DNA from: Eutypa lata
Lineage: Eukaryota; Ascomycota; Sordariomycetes; Xylariales; Diatrypaceae
DNA: 64,000 nucleotides
Reading direction: 5' to 3'
Assembly (NCBI GenBank): GCA_022661535.1
Contig: JAKULF010000003.1
Coordinates: 4,774,001-4,838,000, forward strand
Of the stretch, positions 22,201 to 35,769 are shown in pieces (within the stretch, counting starts at the first letter, position 1; the number at the start of each line of letters is the position of its first letter). The notes under the pieces are model-generated. The model saw nothing but the letters and a program-made list of their open reading frames with translations. It was not told where the DNA came from and searched no databases. The position numbers were made by a program, and so were the translations under genes.

Positions 22201-22386
22201 CGCGACCTTCGTACACGGCTCATGGCTGCCTCTGGTGGTATGAGCGACGTGGAGGCAAGGGAACTCAACCACTTCATTGACCTTCTAGAACGCTGTTTGG
22301 CGCTCAATCCAGACAAGAGGATCACCCCATCCGAGGCCCTAAAGCATCCGTTCTTTCTGACCAAGGCCGCTGGGCCCTTCAGATAG
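19263..22386 (+). CDS. prp4: Serine/threonine kinase Prp4 (spliceosomal kinase), 833 aa
   Basis: Four exons: 19263-20238, 20305-21239, 21298-21666 and 22165-22386, with introns of 66, 58 and 498 nt. Prp4 phosphorylates spliceosomal proteins such as Prp1/Prp6 to allow complex B activation. The first ~300 residues are Arg/Ser/Asp-rich (RS-like, with SRSPRGLKRPRDRERDRERE-type text), followed by acidic linkers. The kinase domain begins at about residue 510 with LGKGMFSGVARA and VAIKMM; HADLKPDNILV (about 627-637) is split by intron 2, then ICDLGTAID, the activation segment THEIT-like AHTEITPYLVSRFYRAPE, and DMWSIGCTLYE follow. Exon 4 supplies the last helices and ends KHPFF-L. Intron 1 (66 nt) has no stop and a length divisible by three, so retention would add 22 residues. 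Intron 3 is unusually long. Identification is firm. Confidence 0.93.
21667..22164 (+). other. Long structured intron 3 of prp4
   Basis: 498-nt intron (GTATGT ... ACTAAC ... ATCATAG), about eight times its neighbours. It holds three perfect short hairpins: GCGCC/GGCGC (21826-21839), GTCATCCT/AGGATGAC (21900-21921) and TGCCAT/ATGGCA (21973-21995). No open frame continues the kinase across it. Confidence 0.8.
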
Positions 22387-23437
22387 AGCCGGGGCTCTGA
22401 ACTACCGGAAAGATAACGCTGTCAAGTTGGATTCTATTTACGTTTTTGGCGGCTGCCCGTCTAGCCATGGTGCCCTTCCTTTAAAGGTTACCTGGCGTTT
22501 CTTCAGTACATACCTTCGATATTGTTCACTGCTTCCCAACTGGATAAACTCCACGGTCAATATATTGGGCCCCCTGGTCATGGTCTAGTTATATAGGAGG
22601 ATGTTGCAATAGAGTCAGCCATGGGTATAATGGCGTTCTGGATCGTGAGATGAGCTTACTTTGGGGTGGGATCAGTAACTCTATTCTTGACGTTCATAGA
22701 AAATGATAGGTAGTTGGGGTATAAACTACGTTGATAGAGGCTTGGATCGTCCGATTATCGAAAGCCTACTTGTTAAGAATAAACTAATTATAATATGCAT
22801 TGATGAATCCTTCCTGGGCGGGATACGTAGCCGTTAACATACCATGCTAGCGTCGTGTATGCATTGCGAAGGAACCGCTTGCTTACTATGTATTCCCTCC
22901 CCGCGTTTATCTGCAAAAGGTAATATGGTGCTTATCGTCGTAGTAGTTATGGACTTACTCTACATACCGTCCGTGGCTTATCAACCCCGGGGGCCCCACG
23001 AGGACTCGTCGCAGTAGAGGTTCGTTCATCTATCATGGAGCATGGAAATGGTATCAGCTAACATGCATTTCAACGATCCTACATACATAGTGGTATCCAG
23101 GTAACTAGAACATGCACATCATCCCATCTTATGCGCGCTCTGCATGATCACGTCGGCGGCTCGATGGATCGCACCTGCCTAAGTCGACTTCTTACGCACA
23201 TTGCATAATAAGATAGATAGATATCCACTCGTTCCCGGTCCATTCCACCCTTCCCCCATCCCAAGAGTGCATGCACACTGCACCATAGCCATGATCATTG
23301 CTACCTGGAACAGTAAGTCGATCTACTAGTTATCCAACTGCATTGATATCTTCGATCCCTGGACTGGAGCAGCACACCCCCAAGATCCCTAGAGACAGGT
23401 GAGATATCTCCAACGAATCCTTCAAATATAATGGCGG

Positions 23438-23460
23438 TGGTAGGTAGGTACCTAGGTAGT
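23438..23460. repeat. TAGG/CCTA palindromic tract
   Basis: GGTAGGTAGGTACCTAGGTAG, an imperfect palindrome of TAGG units. Similar tracts recur at about 18514, 30577, 44203, 60475, 61655 and 62622. Confidence 0.8.
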
Positions 23461-23622
23461 GGCGGCGGCGGCGGATGTTGATAGACGGACTAGCGGTCAG
23501 TCAACCAGCAGCCAACTAGATAGATACTATGTAGTAAGGGGGCAGAAGCAAAATCAAGCTACTCAGGCAGTTACAGCAGCCATAGAGTCTCGTGAGTCAG
23601 TGTTTCCCACCATTGTTTAGTT

Positions 23623-23637
23623 TGTGTGTGTGTGTGT
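23623..23637. repeat. (GT)n microsatellite
   Basis: Seven to eight GT units in the gene desert. Confidence 0.85.
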
Positions 23638-25076
23638 TCCTGTCTATGAGACTTGGTGCACCTCCTCGCCCTTACAGACCCCCTAGCTACGTAAGCCCCC
23701 GTTTTCGCTTCGTCGTTGTCTTCTTCGCTCCCGTTATCGCGGAATCACAAGATCGGGCGTCCGTGGCACGCTAGAAGGGGAGGATGGAAGAAAAAGTAAC
23801 GAGAAGCGCCTCACTTCGTCAATCTACATGACACATGTGGCACGTGGGTGAAATCTCTGTCTAACTGTCTAACTATGCGTAAGTAGTCACAACAATGACA
23901 TATCTATCTTGTTGTCTATACTTTGCTCCTTTCTTCTTCTACGTCTAGAGCTCTCGCTTCTTCTGCCTCTGTGCCTCCCGGCTAGGCTCGAGGAGGTAAA
24001 AGAGCTAAGGATACACGTATGGTCTTGTGGCAGTTTCTCAGCTATCTGCCCAGCTAGATAGACACGATGATGCAATGTAGGACATTGATTGCTGTGTACT
24101 CATGTAGGCATGGACGTGTCTGCATGATTTCATATGCGCCTCTTTCCTCCCTGCCGGTTGATTCATATGTCTGTTTCTTGATAGTTATAGATACACACAA
24201 ATCCCATGTGGCGAGGCGGCGTATGTGTGTATTTGCATACACACATTGCACACACCTGCACATACATACACGTCGCATGTTCCAGCCCTTCCTATCTAGT
24301 CGGCTAACTAGCCAGCTGGGTATATGCCTACACATTTGTATGTATGTCGAAAGTGAAGGTCTGAGAAAGAAAAGAGCAAAAGTCAGTCAGATTCTGGCGT
24401 ACACGGACTTCTACTGGGGACCATAAGTACTATGTAAAGAGGCCAACCAAACCAGCCAACCGACTCCAACTGACCAAGACGCCACCAGGACTACGGATCG
24501 AGCGCGGCAGCCAAAAGATGCTGTGCCACGCTCCAGCCGTCTGCCTCCCTTGCTCCCACCCGATCTATCGTATGTGTGCGAACTGAGCTACGCGAGGCTG
24601 CAAGTAATGGCGAAAGCGCCGGCATGTCTGGTAGCATAGCACATGTATCCATAGCATATCATAGCCTAGCACAGCATAGATGGTACAAGAGAAAGAAGGG
24701 ACTCCCGCCCCGGTCCAACCTCACATATAGTATCCGACTCTCACACATGTCTAGGATGGGACGGTTGCGCAGCAGCAGCAGGCTGTTACTGCCGTTAGCC
24801 GGGCCAGGCCTTTGGGCCATACCTATTATGCACGTCATGTCGTTGTAGGTATGCAATAAAGTAGATATCTCTACCTATATAAGCAGGTAACCAAAGGGGG
24901 TAGTGGAATAGAAGGCTGGGGCTCATGCGGGGGCCCGCAGCCGACAGACAGCTAAAAAAGCTCATGTAGGTACGACGACTGGCCCCCCTGCCGGCGCCCG
25001 CGCCCCGGGTGGGAAGAGAGACAGGAGTGGAGTGGGTCGCCACCGCCGGGAGGAAGAGACGCGCGGATTCTTGTTT

Positions 25077-25099
25077 CTCCCTCCCTCCCTCCCTCCCTG
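25077..25099. repeat. (CTCC)n/(TCCC)n microsatellite
   Basis: About five repeats of CTCC in a pyrimidine-rich tract. Confidence 0.85.
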
Positions 25100-28000
25100 C
25101 TGCCTCTTGTCATAATATTAGTAAGTGGTTAGTACATATAGATGGCGGAGGGTATGTAGCATTGAATATCGGCAAGTTCAAATTGATGATCATTGACTGA
25201 CTACGTACATACATTACATATGATATATCATATTCAACACGGTAGAATGAAGCAATTTCTATATGCTGTACAACCTAGTACTGAAATGCTATTGAGCAGT
25301 TGAAGCGGATATGGTGCCTTGTCAGGAAGGATCCCAGGAGGACGGGAACGGGGGGTGTTGAAAAGGGGCCATCAATATCACTCACGCAGCTACCACGGCA
25401 GCACGGGCAAGTGCTACATAACTAAGCCCGGCACGCGCAAGCTGTGAGAGAGGTCCGTGTGTGATGCTACCAATACTACGTCAGGGCTGATAATAAGCCT
25501 CGTCAGGTTTTCTTCGTCTGACGTTTCCTCGCCGCCGACGTACATGCATACATACATACATACATATATCCATTCATATGGGCTCCGTGTTGGAAAATGA
25601 TATAGAATCGTTTCCTATCCGACTTACGTGAGGTGACGTCGGATGGGACAAGAGAAGGCGGTTAAAAACGTACACCCTGATTGGCGGCAAGAGCCCTTAT
25701 TGTATTATATGCACGTCAGGTCGGCGTCTCGCTCGCTGGATCATCTGCGTGCCCTTCATAGCCCACATTTCGCATGTTATATTAGTCCACAAGGGCGGCT
25801 AGAATAAATAAATTTAGAAGTAGTTAACTACATAGTAAGAAGGAAAAGACCATTCTAATTTCTGATTGCAATGGCGTAGTTCAGTTAACCACCACACCCA
25901 ACCTCGTAATTCCTCACACTGCCTAAGTGAAAAAAAAAAAAAAAGATTCACCCGAAGCATATGCGGGTGACCGTTGCAAAGGCGACAAATCACGTCCCGC
26001 GACAGCGGCAGTCAGTCAGGAGGATCCTCCCTCTCGGGTCTTTAAATGTGTTGCCCATCTAGTGGACAGCAGATGTTGCATACGCAGCCTCGCCGGGCTA
26101 TAGGGAAGAAGGAGTCTCCCGTGCCTGCTGCCCTCTTTCGTAGTCTGCCGTACGAGAGGAATGCTTTATTGGTGACATCTGTATAGCCTCTCACAAGACA
26201 GGCGAGGAATGGAGAGGATTGGTAGAAATATATTCAAATGCATAGCACTGGAAGTTGAATGGCCTACATTTAGGACGTTTCAACCTTTCACCATGCCCTT
26301 CCATCTGCTAGTTGCTCGGCAACTCGCACTAAACTAGATCGACAAATCACACTACCGCCATATTAGAAAGTGAGCTACCTATACGTTGTAGAATGATATA
26401 CCCTATAGACAGCTTAGATTTGCCGATGATGCTGACAGGGGGAACATCGTCCAGTCTAAATGACGATATCAGAGTAGCGTCTGCGAATGGCATCAAGGCA
26501 GGCTGTTTGGGCAGCGTTCACCCCCCTCCCCCGAAATCGTAGTTGATGTCGGATATGATGGCGATGACGGGAGTAATACTAGGAGATGCTTACGTCAAAA
26601 TGATAGGGCGTTAGGCAGAGCTTCTAGACAGGACCTAGCGTCTAGAGATCGACAGGACGCATATTTGGTGTTCTCCTCGTCATGAATGTTTACTCCATCA
26701 TACATAGTCAGCCCCCTAACTGGCATGGCTATCATATTGATAAGTACGACTCCTCGCCTCGGAAGGAGCCGGCGTCTAATCAGTAGATGATATTCGCGAC
26801 GCTACTCGGTGAGGACTCGCAGTACCAGAGTACGCGGTACGATGGTGCAAGGAAGAATTTCTAGTCAGATTAATTATATAAAAGTGTTGATCAACAAGTA
26901 TACGATCAGCCACGGCTGCTATTCCGACCGGTGCAGGGCGGGATGCCCTCTCTCGCCCTTTGGATGACGCTCCTTGGTTACACGAAGTGAGCATGATATG
27001 TTCGGGTGAATCGGTATTCATAATTAGGAATGACTTGATAGGCTGTTTTGGTTGTTCGATATATTTGTCGATCTTTCAGGATGGATCAGACGGAATCCCA
27101 TGAAAATACCTGAATACCAAGCCTACGTATTCCAGAGACGGCAGTTTCAAAAAACAAAAGAAAATACATAAATGGTAAGGTGATCGCCCATTTCCGTGAG
27201 GACGGAGAGACGTAGTATTGACTGTAAATCACCATTTCCCATCATCCAATGTGTGTCATTACATTGGTGAAGATCGCATTGCGTCTTTATCAGAGAGCAT
27301 CACCAAGTTATCATTGTGAACTAGCGGGGCAGTCGGTGACGAAGGGTTACGTCAAACCCTAACTTCGTCCGGAAGGTTCACAGTCGCTTACGGTTCCCCG
27401 GAAAGTTACTAGACCATGTATCGCTTAGCGGGGTGCGTTACGCTCGACCCCAAAGTGCTTAGCGCGCCCCCTATTCTAGCCTTCCATTATGCTTCGTATA
27501 TCACATTTATTCATTCTCCTTGGGATTCGATTCCCAACTGCACGTCGGGGATGGCAATATAGGAAAGTGATGTTTTAATGGTCGGTTTCTTCCACTGCGG
27601 GATTTGAATACATGGAGACACCCATAATGTAACGAAACTACTGTACATATAGAATGTGCCGATCCTTTCCAGCTCGGAAGAATCTAATCTAACAAAAATA
27701 GTTCGAGCTTCGGTAATCTATCAGTCGGGATCTGGCGAGATCTTCAGTCCATGGAGGCTGTGGAGGATAAATCCCTTCAACTTATGACCTATGTACAACG
27801 TGCAAGTCACGAGGCGGATGGGGGTCGTGGAATCACCGAAGGTTCCATTTGCCGATCGTTCGAGGTCTCATCCATATTGGAATTGTGTATGGTTGGTTGT
27901 CAGTTTGTTAACTAGTCTTATCGCCACCATCATTATCATCATCATCATTGCTATGCAACCTGGGATGATAGATCACCCACGTTAAAATGACTCAAACAAT

Positions 28001-31000
28001 AACTGAAACTTTGCGTAGTCTGTTACATAGTAGCATAAGATGTTGTACATATGCTTTGTGAGGGGTTTGACAAGCCAAACCATTGCGGTGGGACTTTCTA
28101 TGTAGTCTAGCATGATCAATCGGCCGAGGGCGCTGGAGATCGTTCGACAGTCCCGGCCAAGAGTATCTGAGGCTGACCACTGATCCGGCGAAGGAAAAAA
28201 AAAGAAGAGATCCCGCGCATGAAGCCTATAGTTTTACAAACGTCTCGGAGGGGCCCTTATTTCTCGTGGGGAGAACCCCAGAACCCTCTTTAGGAGCAAG
28301 GGACTATGTAACTATGCCTGCGCCGATTGATAGCGCGTTCCCCAACCCGATGTTTCGGGATCGCACTAATCACGCACGGCCCATTCTGCTCGGTAAACGA
28401 AGCCAAAACGTGCCAGCGGCCGCTTAATAAGGTTAATTCCCGTAGTGGAGGTAAGGGCGACAAGGGCGACATAAAGTGAGTGATCTTATAGTATAGACAT
28501 GGGTTATGTCTCGGAATTCGTCACAGGTAGAAGAGCCCTCCTCAAGCCAACGAGGAGACGATCATTGGATATGTAGCTCGTCAGGTGTCATGTCATCGTC
28601 CTCGGCATTGGAGAGACTGTCAACTCATGAACACCGGGCGAATCAGCACAAATCTTGCAGTTTCAAAGGTCTGGCTTGTCAGTGGTTGATCGTAGATACA
28701 TGATGTCGGTGTGAATATGACGAAAGTTATTTATATAACATGGGTTAGGGATATCGATGACAAGAGAACACGAAATTCTACTGGCTACATATCTCCTAAA
28801 AGACCATAATAATAATAATCTAATGTAAGAGACGTTGTTACTCAGTTACCGTTCTTGAAAATGGCTCATCCATATGATAGGCTCATTTTGTGTAGATCGG
28901 GGGGATTTTCCTAAAGGTTCTATAGAACCTTGGTCATTTGCATAAATGAATTACTATAAGTATAACGAGTAGGGCTGCGTAACAGTGCAAGTGAATGCAC
29001 GTAGAGTAGTAAGCAATTTAATTAATTATTGCGAGATTTTCGTTCGGCCATGTATGATTGTAGAGATATGGATATTTCCTAGAGTAATAGGTAGTCGACA
29101 CCGAACGATGTTGCACCTCGGAAGCTGCTAATATACCAGGCTTGCTAGAGATAGTATGCATGTATGTAGTATTTCGTTTCAAAGGCTGATTTCCACATAT
29201 TACTGCAAAGGGGTCATGCCGCATCAATATTATGCGCGTATGTGACTGTAGGCGGGCGAATATACCTATTAGGTGGCTAGATTGACCGATTTTGGTGCAA
29301 TCCTAATTAATCTGTCAGATGCTGAGTGGACAACTTGTGTGTTGCATCCTGGGCCGACAGCCTCACTCCTCACTCTCGGCAAGACGCGGTGTCCATAGAA
29401 TCCCTCCATTACGAGGCTGCTGCATGCAACACAGGCGCATTAGGGAGCAGATTACTGTTACCCACCACCCACCACTTCGGAGATAATCTGACACGCTCTT
29501 TTCCATTTACTGACGAATCAGAGCCTGTCCCATTGCCATCTATAGGCGGACAGCGGATTTACAATAGACGGTGAGGCGGCATATGGATTTCGAGTGTGCC
29601 TTTGCTTGTCTACCTACATACTAGTTACTGGGTTGGTAAGTAGAAAAGGTAAGTATGCAATTAAGCGTTGTTTATTCGTAATTGAGATAGAAATGCATTT
29701 TTAGCTACTCATGTATCTGACGAACAAGTACTTGATGACTTGGTATACTATGTAATTAGTTTACTGTTAACAAGATTGTTAATCACAAGATCAGTATAAT
29801 ACTGATATTTAAGGGTCTATTATCTGCTGACTTGGCTTGCTATCCAATAACTACACCTAGGTTGGTATATACTGATAAAGGAGAGACTCGCCACTTTCTT
29901 GCAGCTTGGGATATATACGTGGTGTATTTACCTTAGGTATGTACGTGTGTTGTGTATGGAGATATGTATGTTGAACCCGCGTTCTAGACACATGCAAATA
30001 TGCGACAACATCATCTTTATTTTCGTTTACCGTTTATTAATTATACGTACCTAGTATTTGACTACTCCCGAATTGACCACATTGTCCTTTTGTTATGATT
30101 AAGAGGCCAATAAGAACCAAACACTTTACCTGTGGTTCCCTTGCAAATATTAATTTTCCCCATGTCTAGGTACCTAACTGAGGGTACTTTGCAGCAATCC
30201 ATTCACCCATTCATATCCCCAGTGGGTCTCAAAGCCCAAGATCTGTATAGCAAGCACTGACCATCGGTCCTAAACAGGGCTTATGATGTTTGTTTTGCCG
30301 CTGCCTGTCCTCCTTGGTGATAGTGAAAAGTGGCTGAGAAGGCTTAGAACAACCATTTGATTCGCCAACGCTCTTCTCGTTCAGTTACATGTACATATTT
30401 ACATACGTACATCGCTAGTAGTATTCGTGTTCTAATGCATATCGTGACACCTGTTTATAACAAGTAACTAATTACAACTAGTAACACTCAAATAACTCGA
30501 AGGAAGCGCACTGAGAAACGTCTATGGCGCTATCAGCCAACCAGTCATCGGTGAGAAGTCTCTTAACAACTACACAGGTAGGTACCTAGGCAGTTACATA
30601 TTAGAAGAATCTCCAGGTATTCTTCCTCCAGCACATGCGGCGAAAATGGCTGCAGAGGGCCGGAATGCGTTACAATTGGCTATTCCAAGCAGTGTCATGC
30701 ATGGCTCATGAAAACGAACCACACCCAGCCAAACAAACTTGTCTCTTAGAGCTAGTATTATTGTTATGACTGTCGCGACTAGGCGTGGTATGGCTCATTC
30801 ATTGGTCTCAAATTGCCACATGCTCAGCCTACATACACTGCATCCTACCTAAGAATCCTGCTTCTGGATCTAACCATTCCAGCATGCGAAATACACCTAC
30901 GTACATAACGGTGAAGACGATAGGCAATCCCTACCAAAACATAAAGATCTACATACCTCCATAATAGCGTGTTCAGCCTTCAGGAAGATGGAGCCGTCTC

Positions 31001-31800
31001 GGACGAGACGGGACCATGAGAATCGAACCGTCAGAGTCGTGTGTGATATGACGGACGGAGACAGCGATCGTGCACCCTAATGACATGTATAATTCTGTGC
31101 AGCGCAGTATTGTGCATCATAACTCAATAACTACGGGTTAGTCTGAACCGGCATTTGCAGTGTGCTCCATGTTCGCATTGATCACTAAGGGGTACGAAGC
31201 GCTTTTTGCAACAGGAGCCTTGCTGCGGACGAGCCCGGCCCAGCTGGCTGGAGAAAAGTCTCAAAGCTTCGCCCTACTATAGGTGCTTACTTGGTTTATG
31301 CGCTCCCGTTTGCCCTACAAACAATGCTTAGCATTGCCGGGGCGGTGGCGGCGGGGGAGGTAGAATATCTGCCTACCTACACACCACACCTATCAAATCT
31401 ATGTTCGTACCTACCTATATTGGAATCTGCTGCGGCTTATTACGACGACGAATATTTCGTACCATAGTCGTGAATAGTCTATTACCCTACTTCCCTGCCT
31501 ACCTGGTCCCGTAAGGATAGGTAGGTCAGGAAAGACAGACTACTTGCGACCGGCACAATAGAAAGTTTGCTCTAATGCCCAAGGCGGGACATCAATAACT
31601 GATCTGTCCTCATCAAACACTGATGCAATCGTTAGGGCATCATCAGTGACAGCCTCATATTGATTGGCCGATTACTCTTTACATTGCTCATAGATTAAAC
31701 TTAACTTTAGCGATTTCTCTCATCAGGCTCATATATCCCGCTCGCTTCCTACTAGTCTGCTAGTGTAGGTTCGGTTCGATCGAGATGAAATAAACGACGA

Positions 31801-33053
31801 AGTTTGATGTGCTCCTAGCTATATTAGTACGTACTAATCAGTAATCTCACATCGAGGATCTGCCAACCGGTAATAGCCTTAAGAAGGCAAAAGCCCGCAG
31901 AAAAGCATGCGAGTCACGGGCTCCGTCGATTATGACGATTTGCCCGACCAGTGAGAAAAGCGGGACAAGCGGCGCACAGCCAACGAGAATGAGATGATGT
32001 GGAGTGTCAGCAGCCATGCCATCCCGTTTTTGATCAGAATCACACGCACGCCCCCTTTCCATCTGGTCTCTTTTTGACCAGGGTCCCAAAGGTGTGTGTT
32101 ATTAAATGCTGAGCAGGGCTCCAGTGGAGTGGCAGCGGTCCATACTCGACGCTGAGTGGGCCATTCGCTCTCGTGTGTCAGACAATCCTTGCCCTCGTTC
32201 ATTACGAAGCGTCACAGAAAATCTCTCGGTCCTTTCAGGGCCCTGCTCATTCTTTCTCTCTCTCTCTCGCAGTGGAGCGCCCTAGAAGCCTTGGGCAAAT
32301 GGACCCATTCCTGGCTCGGCCCACCCTCCCTTTTTCCTTTCTCACACTCTCTCACCCAAGCTCCAAAGCTCCAAAGCTCCAAGGGCCAAGTGCCTTGCTC
32401 TCGCCGGCTGGCTTAGGCCAAGCCTTAGCGCAACGACTTCTAAGAATACTAGCGCGTACAGGCGGAGTGAGACGATACCTCAGACAAGGGTGAGTTGGTC
32501 TCTTATGCTACGTACCTTGCTAGCTCAGGCTAAGGCGACTGGGGTTGAGCCACTCAAACACGCAAGACAGACGGACCCTTGACAGAAGAACAGGCCCGTT
32601 ATGATCTGAATATCTACATCAAACCTCCCAACTCCGTATGCCGCTTCAACCTTCACATCATTCGTTACACTCCTTTCTAATCCCATCAACCTCAACCTCA
32701 ACCTCAACCTGAACCTCAACTTTTTAACGCTGCGTCGGAGTCCGATCTTGGTCGCCTCTATCTTCGCTTTCGACTCCTCCCTCTCACAACCACCTTTTCG
32801 ACGTTCCATGCATTACTCGGCGACAGCGCTTTTCTCTGTGACCCGTTAACTCGGCGTCATTCTTCACGACCACAGGACACTGACCAGCCCAAGGAAATTC
32901 CGTGGACAAAATCCCATTCGGTTGCATTTGGTCCGAGATATCATTCCTGTAGAAAAGGCCGTTTCTTCTTGTTTTCCTTGTCTCTGTTTTTCTCTTCTTC
33001 GAATCCAATTCCAGGTTTGATCAGGAGAAGGACACAGTGGTCCCTCAGATAAT
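31801..33053 (+). promoter_or_regulatory. Presumed promoter and long leader of the Ran1-like kinase
   Basis: About 1.2 kb of increasingly pyrimidine-rich sequence before the kinase ATG at 33054, with (TC)n at about 32254-32272 and AACCTC repeats at 32687-32720. A GTGAGT donor at about 32489 and pyrimidine-tract acceptors near 33015 and 33047 could define a leader intron. This is inference; transcription start is unknown. Confidence 0.35.
32687..32720. repeat. (AACCTC)n hexanucleotide repeat
   Basis: Five near-perfect copies of AACCTC in the kinase leader region, one copy with a single base change (AACCTG). Confidence 0.85.
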
Positions 33054-34611
33054 ATGCATAATGTGCCAACATACGGATATCCAACCCCGCCGGCGTCGCC
33101 GTCGTATGACAACACGAGGTGCGCATTTCAACAGCAGCCATTTGCGATTCCGCCAATCTGCCAACCCCGATATGTCCCGGTTGCGCCAGAGGAGAGACTA
33201 GGGAAATTCCTAGGGGATAGCCTGAAATTGATAGGAATTATCGGTACCGGAGCTTACGGTGTGGTGTATCTGGCGGTCGACATCAAGACAGGAATTCGAT
33301 ATGCCGTCAAGACGCTCAGCAAGTTCAATGCAGACGGATCTCCCTTGGACCAGCGGCAGGTTGCTTTCCAACACCGGGAACTACGACTACACTATCTCGC
33401 TTCTGCCCATCCTAACGTTGTTTCCATGCATAAAATAGTGGATGACCCGGATTGCATTTACGTCGTCCTGGAATATTGTCCAGAAGGTGATTTATTCCTT
33501 AATATCACGGAACGAGGACAATATGTTGGTAAGGATGAATTGGCCAAGGATGTATTCCTCCAAATTTTGGATGCCGTTGAACATTGCCATACCTTGGGAG
33601 TTTTCCACCGGGACTTGAAGCCAGAAAACGTACTCGTCTCGAACCAGGGTAGGACTGTCAAATTGGCCGACTTTGGTTTAGCCACTTCATCTGCTCGATC
33701 CGAGGACTACGGATGCGGATCGACCTTCTACATGTCGCCAGGTAGGACTTGTCTCCGACACCTAACCCATGTCTTGAATTATACTGACTAGCCCCTCAAT
33801 CTGTGCAGAATGCCTGGACCCATCATCCCGGAGACCATTCTATTACTGCGCCCCTAATGACGTCTGGAGTCTTGGTGTTATCCTCGTAAATCTAACCTGT
33901 GGTCGCAACCCGTGGAAGCAGGCTTCCTTTGAGGACTCAACATACCGTGCTTTCACTAGGAGCCAGGATTTCTTGAAAACAATTTTGCCCCTGTCGGACG
34001 AGCTGAACGACATTTTGGGTAGGATTTTTACCCGCAACCCGGATGAGAGGATTACTTTGCCAGAGCTCCGGAGAAGCATACTCGCCTGCCATAGGTTCAC
34101 GATGCCAGTTGTGCCAACACCTCCCGCATCACCACAGCCGTCCGAATATGTTGATTGCCAAGACGCCCTCCTTGACGACGACTTTGGCTACGATTCCGGC
34201 TACGATTCGCCCCTTTCGCCCGCGTCGTCAGATTCTGACGACGAATCCACTTGCTCCTCGGATGACGGATCTCTAATCAGCAGTTGCTCAACAATCGATG
34301 ATGAATTCGACGATGTTGCTATCCAGGATGAAGACATGATGCAAGAGCCTCACATTATCGATCCTCCGGAATCCAAGATCTTAGGCCCACAGGAATATAC
34401 ATCACATTATACTGGACCTATCCCGGAGCCTTGCCAACCGTGCAACCCCTTCTCAATTCCGGCCCCCATGCCCCCGGCCAGTTGTGCGCCGAGGTTGGCT
34501 TTTCCCTATTTCTGGGAAGTAGTTAACCGATATGCACCAGCGCCAATACATCACCCTTTACCATTTCACCACCAGGTTCCTCTATTTAACGGCCTCCAAG
34601 GCTGCTACTAA
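33054..34611 (+). CDS. Ran1/Sks1/Vhs1-like serine/threonine kinase, 496 aa
   Basis: Exons 33054-33741 and 33809-34611 with a 67-nt intron (GTAGGA ... TGTGCAG); the junction restores MSPECLD, the APE-type motif. Kinase landmarks: GTGAYG glycine loop (64-69), VKTL with the ATP-anchoring Lys, EYCPEGDLF, HRDLKPEN (185-192), DFGLA (206-210), GCGSTFYMSPE, and DVWSLGVILVNLTCGRNPW. This pattern is that of the Ran1/Sks1/Vhs1 group, which in yeasts represses sexual differentiation (Ran1/Pat1) or controls the response to low glucose (Sks1). The N-terminus has PTPPASPSYD and the C-terminus repeats PTPPASPQ, then Asp/Ser-rich and Pro-rich disordered tails, as is common in filamentous fungi. The gene stands alone, with 10.7 kb before and 7.3 kb after it. 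Group assignment is firm; exact orthology is not. Confidence 0.92.
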
Positions 34612-35745
34612 CCACACTGTCTCATTTCTTTTTTTATTTAACATATACTGGACCAAATCCCACGGAATTTATTTAATTGTAACCACATTGGAAGAAAGCC
34701 CTCCCTTTGGATTTGATGGAGACCAAGCTGGAGCCAGGACCACAAAGCCCAAAGGATTACAACATATCAACAACCTACCACATTGTTCAGATATCCGCGT
34801 ATCTGAATGTAATGTTTTTTTTTATGGAGCTAGGTTTCATCTTTGACTACATCAAGGATGATATTCGAAGCTCACACCGGCTGCAAGAAGAGCCGGGCAG
34901 TCTCGCATGCCAATGCGATTTTAAATACCAAAAAAAGTCTGGAACTTATTACATTAAAAACTTGTACCTACGTCGACGTCATGTTGTTTCATTTGTTTAT
35001 TCCAGCGAGGAGTTGGGCGGACGGTTTGAATGATGGAGATCAAATCATAAAAAAGACATGGGAATCCACGGACTCAAATTCCCACAACCGGAATCGGGAC
35101 TGGAGCGGCCATTGCATTTTTTTTATACGGCGCAGGGCATACAACTCGTGATACTCGGACAGGTGGAGGGGTATTCTGCCGTTTACTGTTTTAATTTGTT
35201 TACCACCGGGCTGCATTTAGAAAGGAGACCCGCGACTTTCGCTTTGGATGATACCACAACGTTTTTTTACTCGGAGGTGTATGAGGGCGGATTGGAGAAC
35301 GTTTTGATTTGCTTGTTGCAAGATACGGTCGGGAAAAAAATAGGATTTTGCAGACCGGTTCGGATACGGGATTACGATTTTTAGAAGAGACCGGGTGAAT
35401 AGCCCAACAGAGCACTCAACTACGGTTGGTGTTCTATCATTTACGTTTACTTAGCGGACGTCCCAGGTCAGCCTCTGAGGTGATGGATGCCCTTTGGATT
35501 GGGAAGAAGCTTTCCCCAATGAACTGAGGGCCCAAATACAATACCCAAATACAATATTGACGCGATTAGTCGCTCATACTCGCCAGTTATTGCCTTGTCT
35601 ACTGCTCGTGTCCCCGTGGGAAAGATAGTTCACGGTGTTTTGTTATACCACGAAGTGCATTCTATTGTACACTCTGTTCCATCCTACTTGGCAGATCTTT
35701 TTGAAATCCTGGTGGCAAGTAATGATGAAGATGTGTTCGTACGAA

Positions 35746-35769
35746 TACACACACACACACACACACACA
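35746..35769. repeat. (AC)n microsatellite
   Basis: Twelve uninterrupted AC units. Confidence 0.95.

Larger units (their letters stand above)
22387..31800. other. Gene desert, about 9.4 kb
   Basis: No open frame here has family resemblance or can be joined by good splice sites. The stretch carries scattered microsatellites and many GTAGGTACCTAGGTAG-type palindromic words. A few hairpins (for example AGGGTT/AACCCT at about 27343-27360) are seen. No transposon protein, tRNA or rRNA was recognised. It could hold non-coding RNA or degraded elements that cannot be shown by eye. Confidence 0.55.

Noticed and set aside
27510..27545. TTGGGA/TCCCAA hairpin around TTCGA, T-arm-like
   Set aside because: The loop spacing is wrong for a tRNA T arm and no other tRNA arm is present.
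31000..31080. GGTTCGATTCT, a B-box-like word (minus strand)
   Set aside because: The flanking bases cannot form a T stem and no A box or acceptor stem lies at the required distance.
34532..35384. Several overlapping plus-strand open frames after the Ran1-like kinase
   Set aside because: They overlap in different frames, do not resemble any family and most probably lie in the 3' untranslated region.
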